Shown here piece after piece: positions 54,400-64,000 of a DNA stretch of 64,000 bases; the first letter of the stretch is position 1; every line of letters begins with the position of its first letter. The position numbers and the translations under genes were made by a program. The stretch is from Gnetum montanum. Taxonomy: Eukaryota; Streptophyta; Gnetopsida; Gnetales; Gnetaceae. The stretch covers positions 5,731 to 69,730 of the forward strand of contig MNCI01025366.1 of NCBI GenBank assembly GCA_015680685.1, written 5' to 3'. Under the pieces are notes generated by a model that saw only the letters and a list, made by a program, of their open reading frames with translations, ran no database searches and was not told the DNA's origin.

Positions 54400-57371
54400 T
54401 TTTCTAGCTTGAAGGCTCCATTCTTGTAGGCTTTTGTGACTACGAATGAACCTTTCCAGTTTTCCGAAAACTAGTCTACGTGTTCACGGACAACTTTGAG
54501 GACTAGGTCCCCCTTTTTAATTGGCCATTGATGTAGGTCTTCATGATGCTTTTGCTATTTCTTGTCCTAATATCATTCGATATGGCTTAATGTTTGTGCA
54601 TGCTCTTGCTCTAGGGAGTCAAGATTTATGATCCTGGACTTATTTTTCTGTGCTTCATTTATGATGCTTGAAAGGATCATCCGCAGTGATAGTACTTATA
54701 ATTCAAGGGGTAACATTGCTTTAGATCCATAAACTAGGCTATAGGGGGTCTTACCTATAGCCATCCTACATGTCGTATGGTAGGCCCAGAGCACATAGAG
54801 AATTTTCTTATGCCATTTCCTCTTACTATTGCTAAGCATTCTTTTAAGCAAGTTGATGATGGCCTTGTTTGTAGCCTCTACTTGACTGTTAGCCTACAGG
54901 TAATATAGCGACAAAAAAGATTACCTAATGCTAAGGTTGCTACAAAAGGTTCTGGTTTCCGCACTACTAAACGATGGCCCATTGTCTGTCATGATAGTCA
55001 TGGGAAGACTAAACCTTGTTACAATGTTGTCTAAGATGAAGTGGAAAACCTGTTGAGATGTAGTTTTCCTAAGGGGAATAGCCTCTGCCCACTTCGTAAA
55101 GTACTCGGTGGCTGTGATGATGAAGCTATGCCTTGCGGAAGACTTAGGTGTTATGGGTCCTATGATATCTAGTCCCCATTGTTGGAATGGCCACATGATC
55201 TGCGTAGGATGTAACTCAGTAGGTGATACATGTATAAGGTTTGTGTGACATTGGCACGTGTCACATATTTTGATTTTAGCAAAGCAATCTCATTCCATGC
55301 AAGGCCAATAATACTCTAGGTGTCTGATCTTAGTTGCCAAATGTCTGTTGTCGTGAATTGTTTCAACAGGTTTTTGGCCAAATCACAGTAAGGATGTAAG
55401 TGCGAAGCTTTACAAGTGTAGACTTCAGTGATTTGATTGACAACAAGTGGAGAGTCACCTCAGATTGCCAAATGTCAGATTTTTAACTACTGGGCTACTA
55501 GGAGGCCCATAAGGAGTCCTTTGTACTCAGCTGCATTGTTTGTACAAAGGAATGTAAAGTAGTAAGCAAAAGGTTGCATGTCCCCCAAGGGGAATGTAAT
55601 GAAAATAGCAGCACTACCACCTCGTGTGGTTGAGGCATTGTCAAAATGCAAAGTGGCCTCGAAATGTAATGGTACAAGGTTAACACTGCTAATATGCTCA
55701 TCAGGAAATTTGGGTTCTATGGTCACCTAATCATCAATGGGTGAGGTTGCAAGCTGTGTAGCTATCACTTGTCCTTTCATTAATGATTGGACTACATAGT
55801 GTCAATCAAATTCTGCTGTTATTGCTTTCCATCGAGCTATCCTGCTACTTTCATATAGGTTGTTTGTGATAGCTTGAAGTACATTGCTTTTGCATATGAT
55901 GTTTACTTGGCTACAGAATAGGTAGTGTCTCCACTTCTTTAGTGCGAATACTAGGGAGAGACAATTCCTTTCCACTTCGTTGTATTTGGCTTCGTGTGCA
56001 ATTAATGCATGACTTAAGTAATAGACTGGGATTTTAGAGCCATCTTCGCTTTTTTAGCATAACAGTGATGCAATAGACATGTCTAAAGTAGCAAGGTAGA
56101 TGTAGAAAGGCTTATCCCTCTGTGGTGGGTAAATAATTGGAAGGTGTAAAAGCTCTTTCTTTAAGTCATCGAAGGCTTGTTGGCACTGTGTTGTCCACTC
56201 GAAGTTAACCCCCTTCTTTAGTAAGTGTTGCATGGGGTGTAACTTGTCGGTCAACCTTGCTATAAACCTTCTGATGAACTGTACTCTACCTTACAACCTA
56301 GGCATTTCTTTAAGGTTAGCAGGGGGTGCTAGGTGAATGATGGCATTAACTTTGTCAGGGTACACTTGTATTCCAGTCTCCAACACTACAAATCCTAGCA
56401 TGCGTCCAATTCTAACACCGAAAACACATTTCTTTGGGTTAAGAAAAAAGTCATGCCCATGACAATGTTTGAGGACTACCTCTATATCCATGGGATGATC
56501 AATAGCCATCTTAGACTTGACTGCTATGTCATCCACGTAATCATTGAGTCTCTCTAGGAGGTAGTCGCTAAATATGTAGGTCATGACTCATTGATAGGTT
56601 GCCCTGGCATTCTTTAAACCAAAGGACATCATAGTGTAACAAAAAGTTCCCCAAGGAGTCATAAACATAGTTGTCAATAGATGCTCTAGATTTATGTGAA
56701 TTTTATTATAGCCCGAGAACCCATCCATAAAGGATAATAATGCATGACCAACCGTAGTGTCGATAGGTTGATCGATACTTAGTAGTGGGAAGTCATCTCT
56801 AATCGTTGCTTTGTTTAGATCCCAGAAGTCTATACATATTCATATACCTCCCATTTTCTTAGAGACTACAACGATGTTTGATACGCATTTCGAGTAGTCA
56901 ACCACGTGAATGAAACCTGCTTGGTATAACTTAGTAATATTGTCACGTATGACTAGCGCAATTTCTAGTTTAATTTTCTGAGCCTTTTGTTTGACCAGTT
57001 TGACACATGGGTCCAATACAATGTTATGTTGTATTAACCATGGGTCCAACCCTAGCATGTCATTTTAAGACCATGCAAATACTTTGATGTTGTCTTGAAG
57101 GATTTTGGATACATCCTTTTGCATTTGTTCATCTAGGAGGGAACTTAGTTTTAGTGTTTTTATTTTCCCCCTAGATGTCCTCGATCACATCCCTAGCCTT
57201 TAATTCTAAGGCTTGGATCAAATGTTCAGGCTAGTTCAGGGATGCTACAATGTTATTGGTAGATGAATCCTAGTCTATCAACTCTAAGTTTAGATATCTT
57301 GCAAGCTTTCCATGAGGACCTGTCAATATTAAAAGTGAGTGTAGATCACACTGCATGGCCATCTTGTTCAA
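54400..57371 (-). pseudogene. Tat-C pol: RT, two RNase H domains, integrase
   Basis: Reading leftwards: an RT opening MAMQCDLHSLLILTGPHGKL near 57360; LGLDPWLIQHNIVLD, YQAGFIHVVDYSKCVSNIV, ICIDFWDLNKATIRDDFPLL, FMDGFSGYN; catalytic YVDD near 56530; NPKKCVFGVRIGRMLGFVV. The first RNase H has KPFYIYLATLDMSIASLLC (56110-56055). The second, Tat-type RNase H has LHFDNASTTRGGSAA and FLCTNNAAEYKGLLMGLLVAQ (55726-55487). The integrase core at 55196-54921 has WGLDIIGPITP, KWAEAIPLRK, TDNGPSFSS (both Asp residues kept) and a truncated third motif; the C-terminal part runs to about 54430. Stops are fewer than in Tat-A. The RT frame follows an acceptor-like TTATTGTGGCAG ending at 57373. Confidence 0.9.
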
Positions 57372-57484
57372 CCTGCCACAATAAGAGAAGCTTGGTCAAG
57401 TGTTTGTAGCTATAGCGCATAATAATGAATACTTGCAAAGAAATAATGAAACATGTAATGATCGTCAAATATTTGGCCAAGTTT

Positions 57485-57965
57485 GCAAGTTACTAGTTTA
57501 AGGTTTTGGTGGACCATGAATAGGTTCGAACATGTAAGAAATATTAACTTTGGCAGTTTAAGGTCATGGAAGATTGTAACATTGCGGAATCTAGTCTAAA
57601 ATGCAAAATGGATGTTAAAGCTACCAGTTTAGGGTCTTAGCAAACCATTAATGGGTGTGGTTCTGAAATAAAGTCTACTAGTTTAAGGTCTTTGTGGACC
57701 GTTAACCGGTTGTAAAGGTAAAGTTACTAGTTTAAGGTCTTTGTGAACCATTAACAGGTGGGCTTCGTAAAATGTTACTAGTTTAAGGTCTTTGTAGACC
57801 GCTGATGAGTAGATTTTATGAAATATCACTAGTTTAAGGTCTTTGTGGATTGTGGCGTGTATTGTTGCAAAATTTCACTCGTTTAAGGTCTTTACAGACC
57901 GTTGACGTGTACTATTGCAAAATGTCACTAGTTCAAGGTCTTTGCAGACCGTTGACATTAGCATA
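57485..57965. repeat. Hairpin-repeat array between Tat-C RT and the antisense gene
   Basis: Nine units of about 50 bp, starts near 57491, 57554, 57628, 57679, 57727, 57778, 57829, 57879 and 57929. Each opens ACTAGTTTAAGGTC-TTTGTG-GACC or a variant, with GGTC/GACC arms. The unit spacing differs from the 54000-54310 array (about 50 versus 35 bp) although the core is the same. Confidence 0.88.
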
Positions 57966-58138
57966 AGCTTCATAAAGGTAAGTTGCTAATTTGGGGTGGG
58001 AAAATTTTTTTGGTTGGGCCCCACCTACAAACAATAGTGCTATGCTAGAGCGAAATTGTGACACGAAAGTGTTATGGTATACGGGCATCCCACATTACTC
58101 GGGGTGTGAAATTGGCAAGTTCTTTTCACTACATCGGT

Positions 58139-58146
58139 TATAAATA
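58139..58146 (+). promoter_or_regulatory. TATA box of the Tat-C antisense gene
   Basis: TATAAATA in the context GGTTATAAATAGGGG, about 140 bp upstream of the first ATG (58279) of the antisense gene and pointing toward it. It matches the plant TATA consensus and is independent of the LTR promoter. 57966-58138 shows no other signal. Confidence 0.65.
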
Positions 58147-58278
58147 GGGGTTTACTCCTGGTAAACTTGTTCTTTTCGTTGTCAGAGCGTAGAGCCCACA
58201 TCTAGAGCTTAGCATGATCATGTTGAGAGAAAGCAAAACAGTGTAGCATAGTAGCTAACAACATCCACGGGTGAAGCA

Positions 58279-61200
58279 ATGACACCTAAAGATGAATGTA
58301 AGCACCGAGGACTCGCTAAGTTGGATGAAGTCAAGGATACTTTAGGGTGACTAACCTAGGTGCACGTTGAAGTACGCGAGGAGGCTCCATCTTCTTGGTA
58401 AGTCATTGTGTCGCCTTTGTTTTTTTCAAACTTATGCAATCTTTATTGTTGAAATCTGCAGCTTTTTCCATCATTTTGATCATCATTTTGGCCGCTATGC
58501 TACTACTGTTGCTAGTTGGCCATAATGACTATATGGATGTTACACTATAGCTGCATGTGGTATTGCCTTGGCTGGCATTGTTGTGATTGCCTTGTTGCGG
58601 GGGTTTGGGTGAGTCTTGATAGCTTAGTACATGGCTAGTGTAGCATGCCACCCTCAGGAGGGCTTGGCCATCTGCGTGATTTAACAAATGTGACACGTGT
58701 TTATCGTAGTACAACATGAATTATTTTGTACAGCTGAATTATGGTTGGGATGACAGTAGCACAGTGAATTCTTACTTGTCTATGCTTAGCATTTTTATTA
58801 CAGTATGCCTATATGTCATGAGGTCCTTATGTTCCTCACCTTGCTACATTGTTGAATCTTGCAATATCACTACGTTGCTTAATTTGGTTTTTGTTGAGTT
58901 TTCCATGTTGCTATGCTTGTCATAGTGATGCGTTAATTACGTCATTGTATGGCTGCATGTTTGCCTGTTCCTATACGTTTGCTACATTACATGTCATTTG
59001 AGTGTTGTTGCACTATGTTTGATGACCATGCTATGTTGTGAGGCTTGCTTTTTTGTTGTTTGTTTTTATTGTGTTTTTTTTTGTTTTGCGACTGCGAAAT
59101 CATGCTACGCTACATGCAATGAAAATGTAATGCTACGCTATGCGTAATCAGAGGGTTATGCTATGCTACATGTAAAATTCACTCATTCATTATGCTAACG
59201 TTTGGTTCTTCGTTATGCAGGGTCATGTTGAAAACCATTTTGATTATCCTGGAGATTGTGGGAGTCTTGTGTTGCCTTAGCAAACCGGTGGCCAATGTCC
59301 CTCCTCCCCACGCACGTGTGGAGAGGCAGGCGGTTTGGTTCTAGGAGGGCGCATGAGACTTCCTACAGTTCCTCCTTTAGCATTTTAGTATGATTGTTTG
59401 GTCACACTTATCAGTGGAGACAACAACCACAATTACAAAAACCCTGTTGCCCAGGGCAAACCGGGAAATTCTAAAATTTTGACTGATGGATCAATCAGGG
59501 GTGAGCAAGTGGAAGGTTCCAACCAGCATCCAAAATTTCTAAGATGCTTACGCTAGATTTGGGAAATGCCCAAGTATAAGTGCTATAACTTATACAATAT
59601 GTTGTTTGTTGCTTGTCACATGGGTACCTACTTTCAGAACCCACTTGGAACCATTTACTATGTCGGCAGGTGAGTTCTATGAAGGTATTTTGTTGTGTAA
59701 TCCATGCTACGCTAGACACAGGTATTAACAGTGCATATATGCATTTTTCATGTGTTACCAGGTTTTTTATTGACAAAAGTGATCTCCATAGTGACACAGA
59801 TGCCTTGGCATTGGCATAGATGGCCTTGCGGGATTTTTCCTCCATTAGGAATCTGTGCGCTAGCGTGATAGGCCAATTTAGGGGAGAGTTCAAAACCTAC
59901 CCAATCGAGTACTCCCAATTTTATGGGAAGTGTAAAAAAGCTGGTTGGCTGGATAGGGAGTGGGCATCCCTCATGCCGCTCACCATCGAAGATGTGTTGG
60001 TGGATCTCCCACCATTTCCCATGCCGTTTAAACCTGGTACGCCAAATTTTGAATTCACTATTACATGTTTGAGTGATGTTTACTTCTATTTTTTTTGCTA
60101 ACCCTATTTTTTTTATTTTGTTTTTTTTTTGCGAATCATTTTAGTAGCAAATAAATCCTAGGAGGTGACTATGATTGCCTCCGAGCACAACGAAACTAAC
60201 CTCTTTTTTAAGTATGGGGAGGTGGAGGAGACCCAGTGCTGGCTCTACAATGGGGCCCCAACCACGCTGGTCCATAACCTTCAGGAGGCTGGGCTTATGG
60301 ACTTATTCTTTGCTATTAACCCAAGCATCCCACATGCTGAGATGCTTTCCCTAGCTGACTCCTTCTCTGAAAAGGTAGATCGCTTTCGCACACGTGTTCA
60401 CGATGTGCATGTAGTATTTGATGTCAACGATCAATTGTTCACAGATCTCTTTGGTGTTCCTTCTAATGGTCTCCCCGTGGGAGAAAAATCTAAGAAAGAT
60501 GCACACAATCAAGAGGACATTGAGGAGTGGCTAGGGGTTGCAAAGGACCAAAAGGGGATCTATATGGAGAAAGCCAGGCTATGGGTGGTCAAAATGGTTT
60601 ACCCTGTCTTTTGTGCCCATGCCTTTCCAAAGCTGCTATCCCAAGGAAAAATCATTGGGATTGAGCAGGCTTGGATAATGAGGGATGTCATGGAGGAGGG
60701 GACTCGTTACAACTAGGCCAAGCACCTTTGCAGAGGCATGTAGGCTGAAATGGTTAAGCTTTGCGAAAGCTTGAGTCCCATTTCAACATGCACCATGCAT
60801 TTTTCATAGCTTGCTTATGACATTTTGCAGAATTCTTGGTAGTCCAAGAGAATGGGGTCTAGGTACTACAAGATTGTAACCAGATTTCCAAACTATGGAT
60901 TTTCCAAGTCTTCCATACCACTTGATCTTAGGATCCCTTGGAAGTTATCAGGGAATTGTTCTTGATGACGACTAGGGATCAGGTGGCACACAACTTTCGA
61001 ACCAAGGATAGCATGGGAGAGGCACCCCCCATTACCATTAGCAGTGTGACAAGGGGGGAACGCCTCATTGCAGAGATGATGACGACCAAGCTACAATGCA
61101 AGAGGTTCCGCCTTGTTGATGAGATCTCCCGTACTAATGAAGAGAGGGGAAGAAGCTGCAATTCAAGCTTCGCAAAGTGTAGCTTCCGATTGGTACATTT

Positions 61201-62790
61201 TCTTTTAGTTTGCTACGCTGTGTTATGCTAGGTAGCATAGCATAGCATAGAAACTATTTCAAATTGATGTTATATGCTTACTGCGATTACGCTTTATCAA
61301 CTGAGGAAGAAGAGAAAGAAGGAGGAGAAGAGGTAACAGCCCCTACGATGGGGGTGATTGGTGAAAATGAAAATGCTCTAGCTACAGAGGAGGGGGCCCT
61401 GACTGACGAAAAAGGGGCCCCTACTACAGAAGAAAGGGCCTCAGTTGGTGAAGAGGAGGTCTTCACTGATAAATGGGAGGCCCCTACCAATGAAGAAAGG
61501 GGCCCAACCAATGAGGCAGAGGCTCCTGGTAACCAGGAAGAGGCCCTTGTTGATGACCTTTTTGTAGAGAGTAGCTCAGTACCAAAGGAGCACATGAGCA
61601 TCAAGGATGCTACTATGTTGTTGGGTCAGTTGGAAGGAGAGTGGCTCCATTTGGATGCTGGTGAGTTTGACCACATATTCGACAATGTGTCGATGGGTGA
61701 TCCCCCCCTACTATCACCCCTAAGGGTTTGCTAGGTAGGAGCCTTACACTATCATTTATGCTATTCATTAGCCCTATAATGGTTCTCTTGACTTTAGCTA
61801 ACAGGTTTTTTTATGCAGCTGATACCACCGTTGACACCTTTGGCCTATCCTCGATCCTCCTGTGACCATGGACCAAGACCCCTGATAAATTTACTTTCAT
61901 GGAAGCGTTCATTGATGACATGATTGACCATGTGAGGTGGGTCAACCTAGAAGTGGATAAGTTAAAGTGCTACATTAGACTCTAAATTGTCATTGCATTC
62001 ACCATGCTGCCATGACTAATGCATTTTTTATGTGCAGTTGGCAGCCTCTCATCTTAAGTGAGACCCCAAACAAGCGGTTAAGGTCAACGCCGTGCCTGAA
62101 TTTCCACCAGAGGTGACCAAGGTACCTCATCATGTATACGACGAGGCAAGCCAATGTGCCTTGTACTTGGCACGCTCCTTGTGGGAATGCAGACACATGA
62201 ACGAAGACCTCTGGAAATGGGTCAAGAGGCTTGAGAAGGAGAAGGCCAACCTAACCGTTGAGGTGGGAGATCTCCATTCCAGGAATGAATTCATGTTGGC
62301 CTAAGACACCAACGACGGTATTTGGCGCACAGCCATCATTGACTATGCAAGGTATTGGATGGTCATGCAGCACAATAATGAAGCCACCCATGAAATAATA
62401 GAGTAGCACATACAAATGGACCTATTAGCCCAGAAGAACCAAGATTGAAAAGATTATAGTGCCAAGGTTTACGAGTGGGGGAAGGCATAGGAAAACCATA
62501 AGCATATGTATAAGCTAGAACGTGCCACCTACCGTAACCAATATAGGGATGCCTTAGTCAAGTTACATACCTACAAGGTATTCCTCGACATTATCGGTGC
62601 TTCTAGGACTTATGACAAGTTCATGCAATAGGTGATAGTGAGTGAATCCCTCAAAAGGAAAGTGACCTTCCCTGCAGGTGAAACTGCCACTACAGCCTTT
62701 TCTTCGGGATCTCCAAGATGGACATCCATAGAGAAGGATGAATTGGTAGGCTTGGAAGGACTTGGTGTAGTACATTCCTTGGCTATTTGA
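58279..62790 (+). CDS. Tat-C antisense gene: multi-exon ORF of unknown function
   Basis: Plus strand, opposite to Tat-C gag-pol. Exons: 58279-58397 (MTPKDECKHRG; donor TTG/GTAAGT), long intron to 59220, 59221-59669 (donor CAG/GTGAGT), 59762-60036, 60145-about 60780, 60831-61192, about 61291-61734, 61819-about 61955, 62038-62790. Acceptors are TTATGCAG, TTACCAG, TTTTGCAG, TTATGCAG and TATGTGCAG. Exon 4 (from 60145) is open for 183 codons with FFKYGEVEETQCWLYNGAP, EAGLMDLFFAINPSIPHAEM, ADSFSEKV, LFTDLFGVPSNG, DIEEWLGVA. The acidic exon (61291-61734) has repeats of about 10 residues such as EEGALTDEKGAPTTEE. Exon 62038 onward has VPHHVYDEASQCALYLARSLW and a probable coiled coil. Stops in the first two exons and after 62301 show decay. 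The final exon seen in Tat-B is missing. The gene has a TATA box and ACGCTA words in its first intron. Confidence 0.75.
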
Positions 62791-64000
62791 TTTGTGGGAC
62801 GCTCTTCCTGTTTCCTTGAATAGGAAGGGTGTGATGCCATCTTGTGTTGGCTTTATGGGACGGGGCAGTTGAATGTTTTGGCCCCCTAATGATGAATGAT
62901 GTTTGTGGCATTAGTGTGGGTAGTGGTGTAGTTTTGAATATGAAGGATGCAAGGGTGGATGTCTGAGGAGGAACCTTAAGCACAAATGGTTGTTGTGACA
63001 CCTTTTTTTGCAACTGTAGGTGTTGCTATGCCATGTTGAGATGCACGAATCAAAAACGGTTGTTGTGGCGGTTTTGGATTATCATCTATGCCAGTTGTAT
63101 TGATAATGTACCCTGCATCATTAGCATTGAGGGTGTCCTTATAAACATGCATGCATTGATTCTTGAGCCGAACAGGGTTGCTTTCATCCAGCACCAACTT
63201 CCCTTGATCAATCATTCATTGAATGTCATCTTTTAAGGCTAGACAGTCATCTGTGTCATGACCACAAAGTTGGTGGTAGTCACAAAACCGTTCCAACCTG
63301 AAGTTCTTAGGAATTGGAGGCTCATTGGACATAGCCAAGGAGGGGTTCCTAAGGAGCTCATAGTACCACTGATGCCACTTTGTTAGCTCCTCTAACATCT
63401 ACTTATGTTGGATGTACCCAGCCCCCAACAATTACTTCAAAAGTTCTAAAGGCTTGACAAGTAGAGGCATGTATTTGGAGAAATATTTATGCTCGAAGTT
63501 GGGTTTAGTCGGGGTTGATGCCTCTGGTGCCGATGTGGAGGAGGGGTAGCATTACTTGGGGTAGGCATGAGGTTAGTTGTTATTGTAGCCACTTTCTTGT
63601 TATTGTTGTTATTTTTGGGCTTTGCCTCATTCGCCACGGTGGCAACCATGGCCGTTGTGGTTTTGCTCTTCTCTTTATCTTTTTTGGTATATGTGTTTTT
63701 ATATGCAACATAGGCCAGATCCTTACTGGCTTTGGCCACGTCCTAGATGCTTTTTGTCTGGGAAAATGCTTGATTGAGAGAGCGTGGGGCTAGGTAATAT
63801 AGCTTGGATTTGATAAATTCTTTTACTGCCCCCTTAAAGATGGCCAACAAATGGACCTCCGTGATTGGTTCACGGATCTCATTCAAGATGGCACTCTAGC
63901 ACTATATAAACCATTGCATAGACTCTAGCAGGTCTTGCTTAACTCCCATCAACTGATCTAGTGTGAATTCGAGTTTCAAGTTATACTTGAAACGGTTCAT
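62783..64000 (-). pseudogene. Tat-C gag (C-terminal two thirds), continuing past the window
   Basis: From the right edge the minus strand reads FKYNLKLEF, REPITEVHLLAIFKGAVKEFIK, KLYYLAPRSLNQAFSQ, AYVAYKNTYTKKDKEKSK (63739-63446), then after a frame change the zinc-knuckle-like FCDYHQLCGHDTDDC (63290-63240), NPVRLKNQCMHVYKDTLNAND and a linker with QPFLIRAS, QPFVLKVPP and SFIIRGP repeats down to about 62790. There it meets the end of the antisense gene with no protease between, so a deletion has removed the protease and the antisense gene's last exon. Closest to Tat-A gag. Confidence 0.85.

Larger units (their letters stand above)
51918..64000 (-). mobile_element. Tat-C: Tat/Ogre-like retrotransposon, minus strand, extends past window end
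   Basis: From the left: 3' LTR 51918-52609, PPT hairpin, noncoding region, hairpin-repeat array, integrase to RT (54400-57371), second hairpin-repeat array, antisense gene (plus strand 58279-62790) and gag (62790 to the end). The dual RNase H and the antisense gene mark the same family as Tat-A and Tat-B. It has no protease between gag and the antisense gene. The 5' LTR lies outside, so no target duplication can be checked. Confidence 0.85.

Noticed and set aside
57485-57965. Regularly spaced repeats as a CRISPR array
   Set aside because: The context is a eukaryotic retrotransposon; units vary, spacers are alignable, and there are no cas genes.
61287-61604. Minus-strand frame rich in Ser/Thr/Val opposite the acidic exon
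   Set aside because: Shadow of the acidic repeats on the plus strand; the plus-strand frame has homologous acidic exons in the other Tat copies.

Overview
This window is plant nuclear DNA made almost entirely of nested, decayed LTR retrotransposons. No host gene, rRNA, tRNA or CRISPR array was recognised. The Ty1/copia, Athila-like and Tat/Ogre-like Ty3/gypsy lineages, the 12-19 kb element sizes and the nesting point to a large seed-plant genome, possibly a gymnosperm; the species cannot be read from the sequence. Element names used here: Cop-1 and Cop-2 (Ty1/copia), Ath-1 and Ath-2 (Athila-like gypsy), Tat-0, Tat-A, Tat-B and Tat-C (Tat/Ogre-like gypsy).

Layout. 1-354 is a minus-strand Tat-type LTR end (Tat-0) sitting in Cop-1, whose RNase H end and 3' LTR follow (355-about 1640, + strand). 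Cop-2, the same copia family on the minus strand, runs from its 3' LTR (about 2340-2935) through RNase H, RT and integrase to 5585. There it is split by Ath-1 (minus, 5586-18366: LTRs, tRNA-type PBS, gag, PR, RT with FMDD, RNase H, INT and a degraded extra reading frame downstream of pol). It resumes at 18371 with integrase, protease and gag to about 20030. Ath-2 (+, 20826-22870) is a truncated RT/RNase H/INT piece ending at its polypurine tract. Tat-A (+) starts at 22871. Its 5' LTR is split by Tat-B (+, 24094-43536, target duplication TACAC), which itself carries a solo LTR (26329-28168, target duplication CATAG) inside gag. Tat-A resumes at 43542 (rest of LTR, PBS, gag, half a protease, antisense gene) and is broken at about 51917 by Tat-C (minus, 51918 to beyond 64000).

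Main discovery. All three internal Tat elements carry, between gag-protease and reverse transcriptase, a long multi-exon gene on the strand opposite to gag-pol. The exons align between copies and are separated by short GT-AG introns at the same places. They keep long open frames while the sense strand is riddled with stops. In Tat-C the gene has its own TATA box (58139-58146) and a first exon. An acceptor-like site just before RT in Tat-B and Tat-C suggests the sense transcript may splice the whole antisense block out as an intron. I do not recognise the protein.

Other structures of the same elements: arrays of about 50-bp units, each with a small hairpin whose arms change in a compensatory way; a long hairpin around the polypurine tract at the 3' LTR boundary in Tat-B and Tat-C; and ACGCT-word arrays found both in the LTR U3 regions and upstream of, or in the first intron of, the antisense gene. 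All coordinates of decayed domains and exons come from reading by eye and may be off by some bases.
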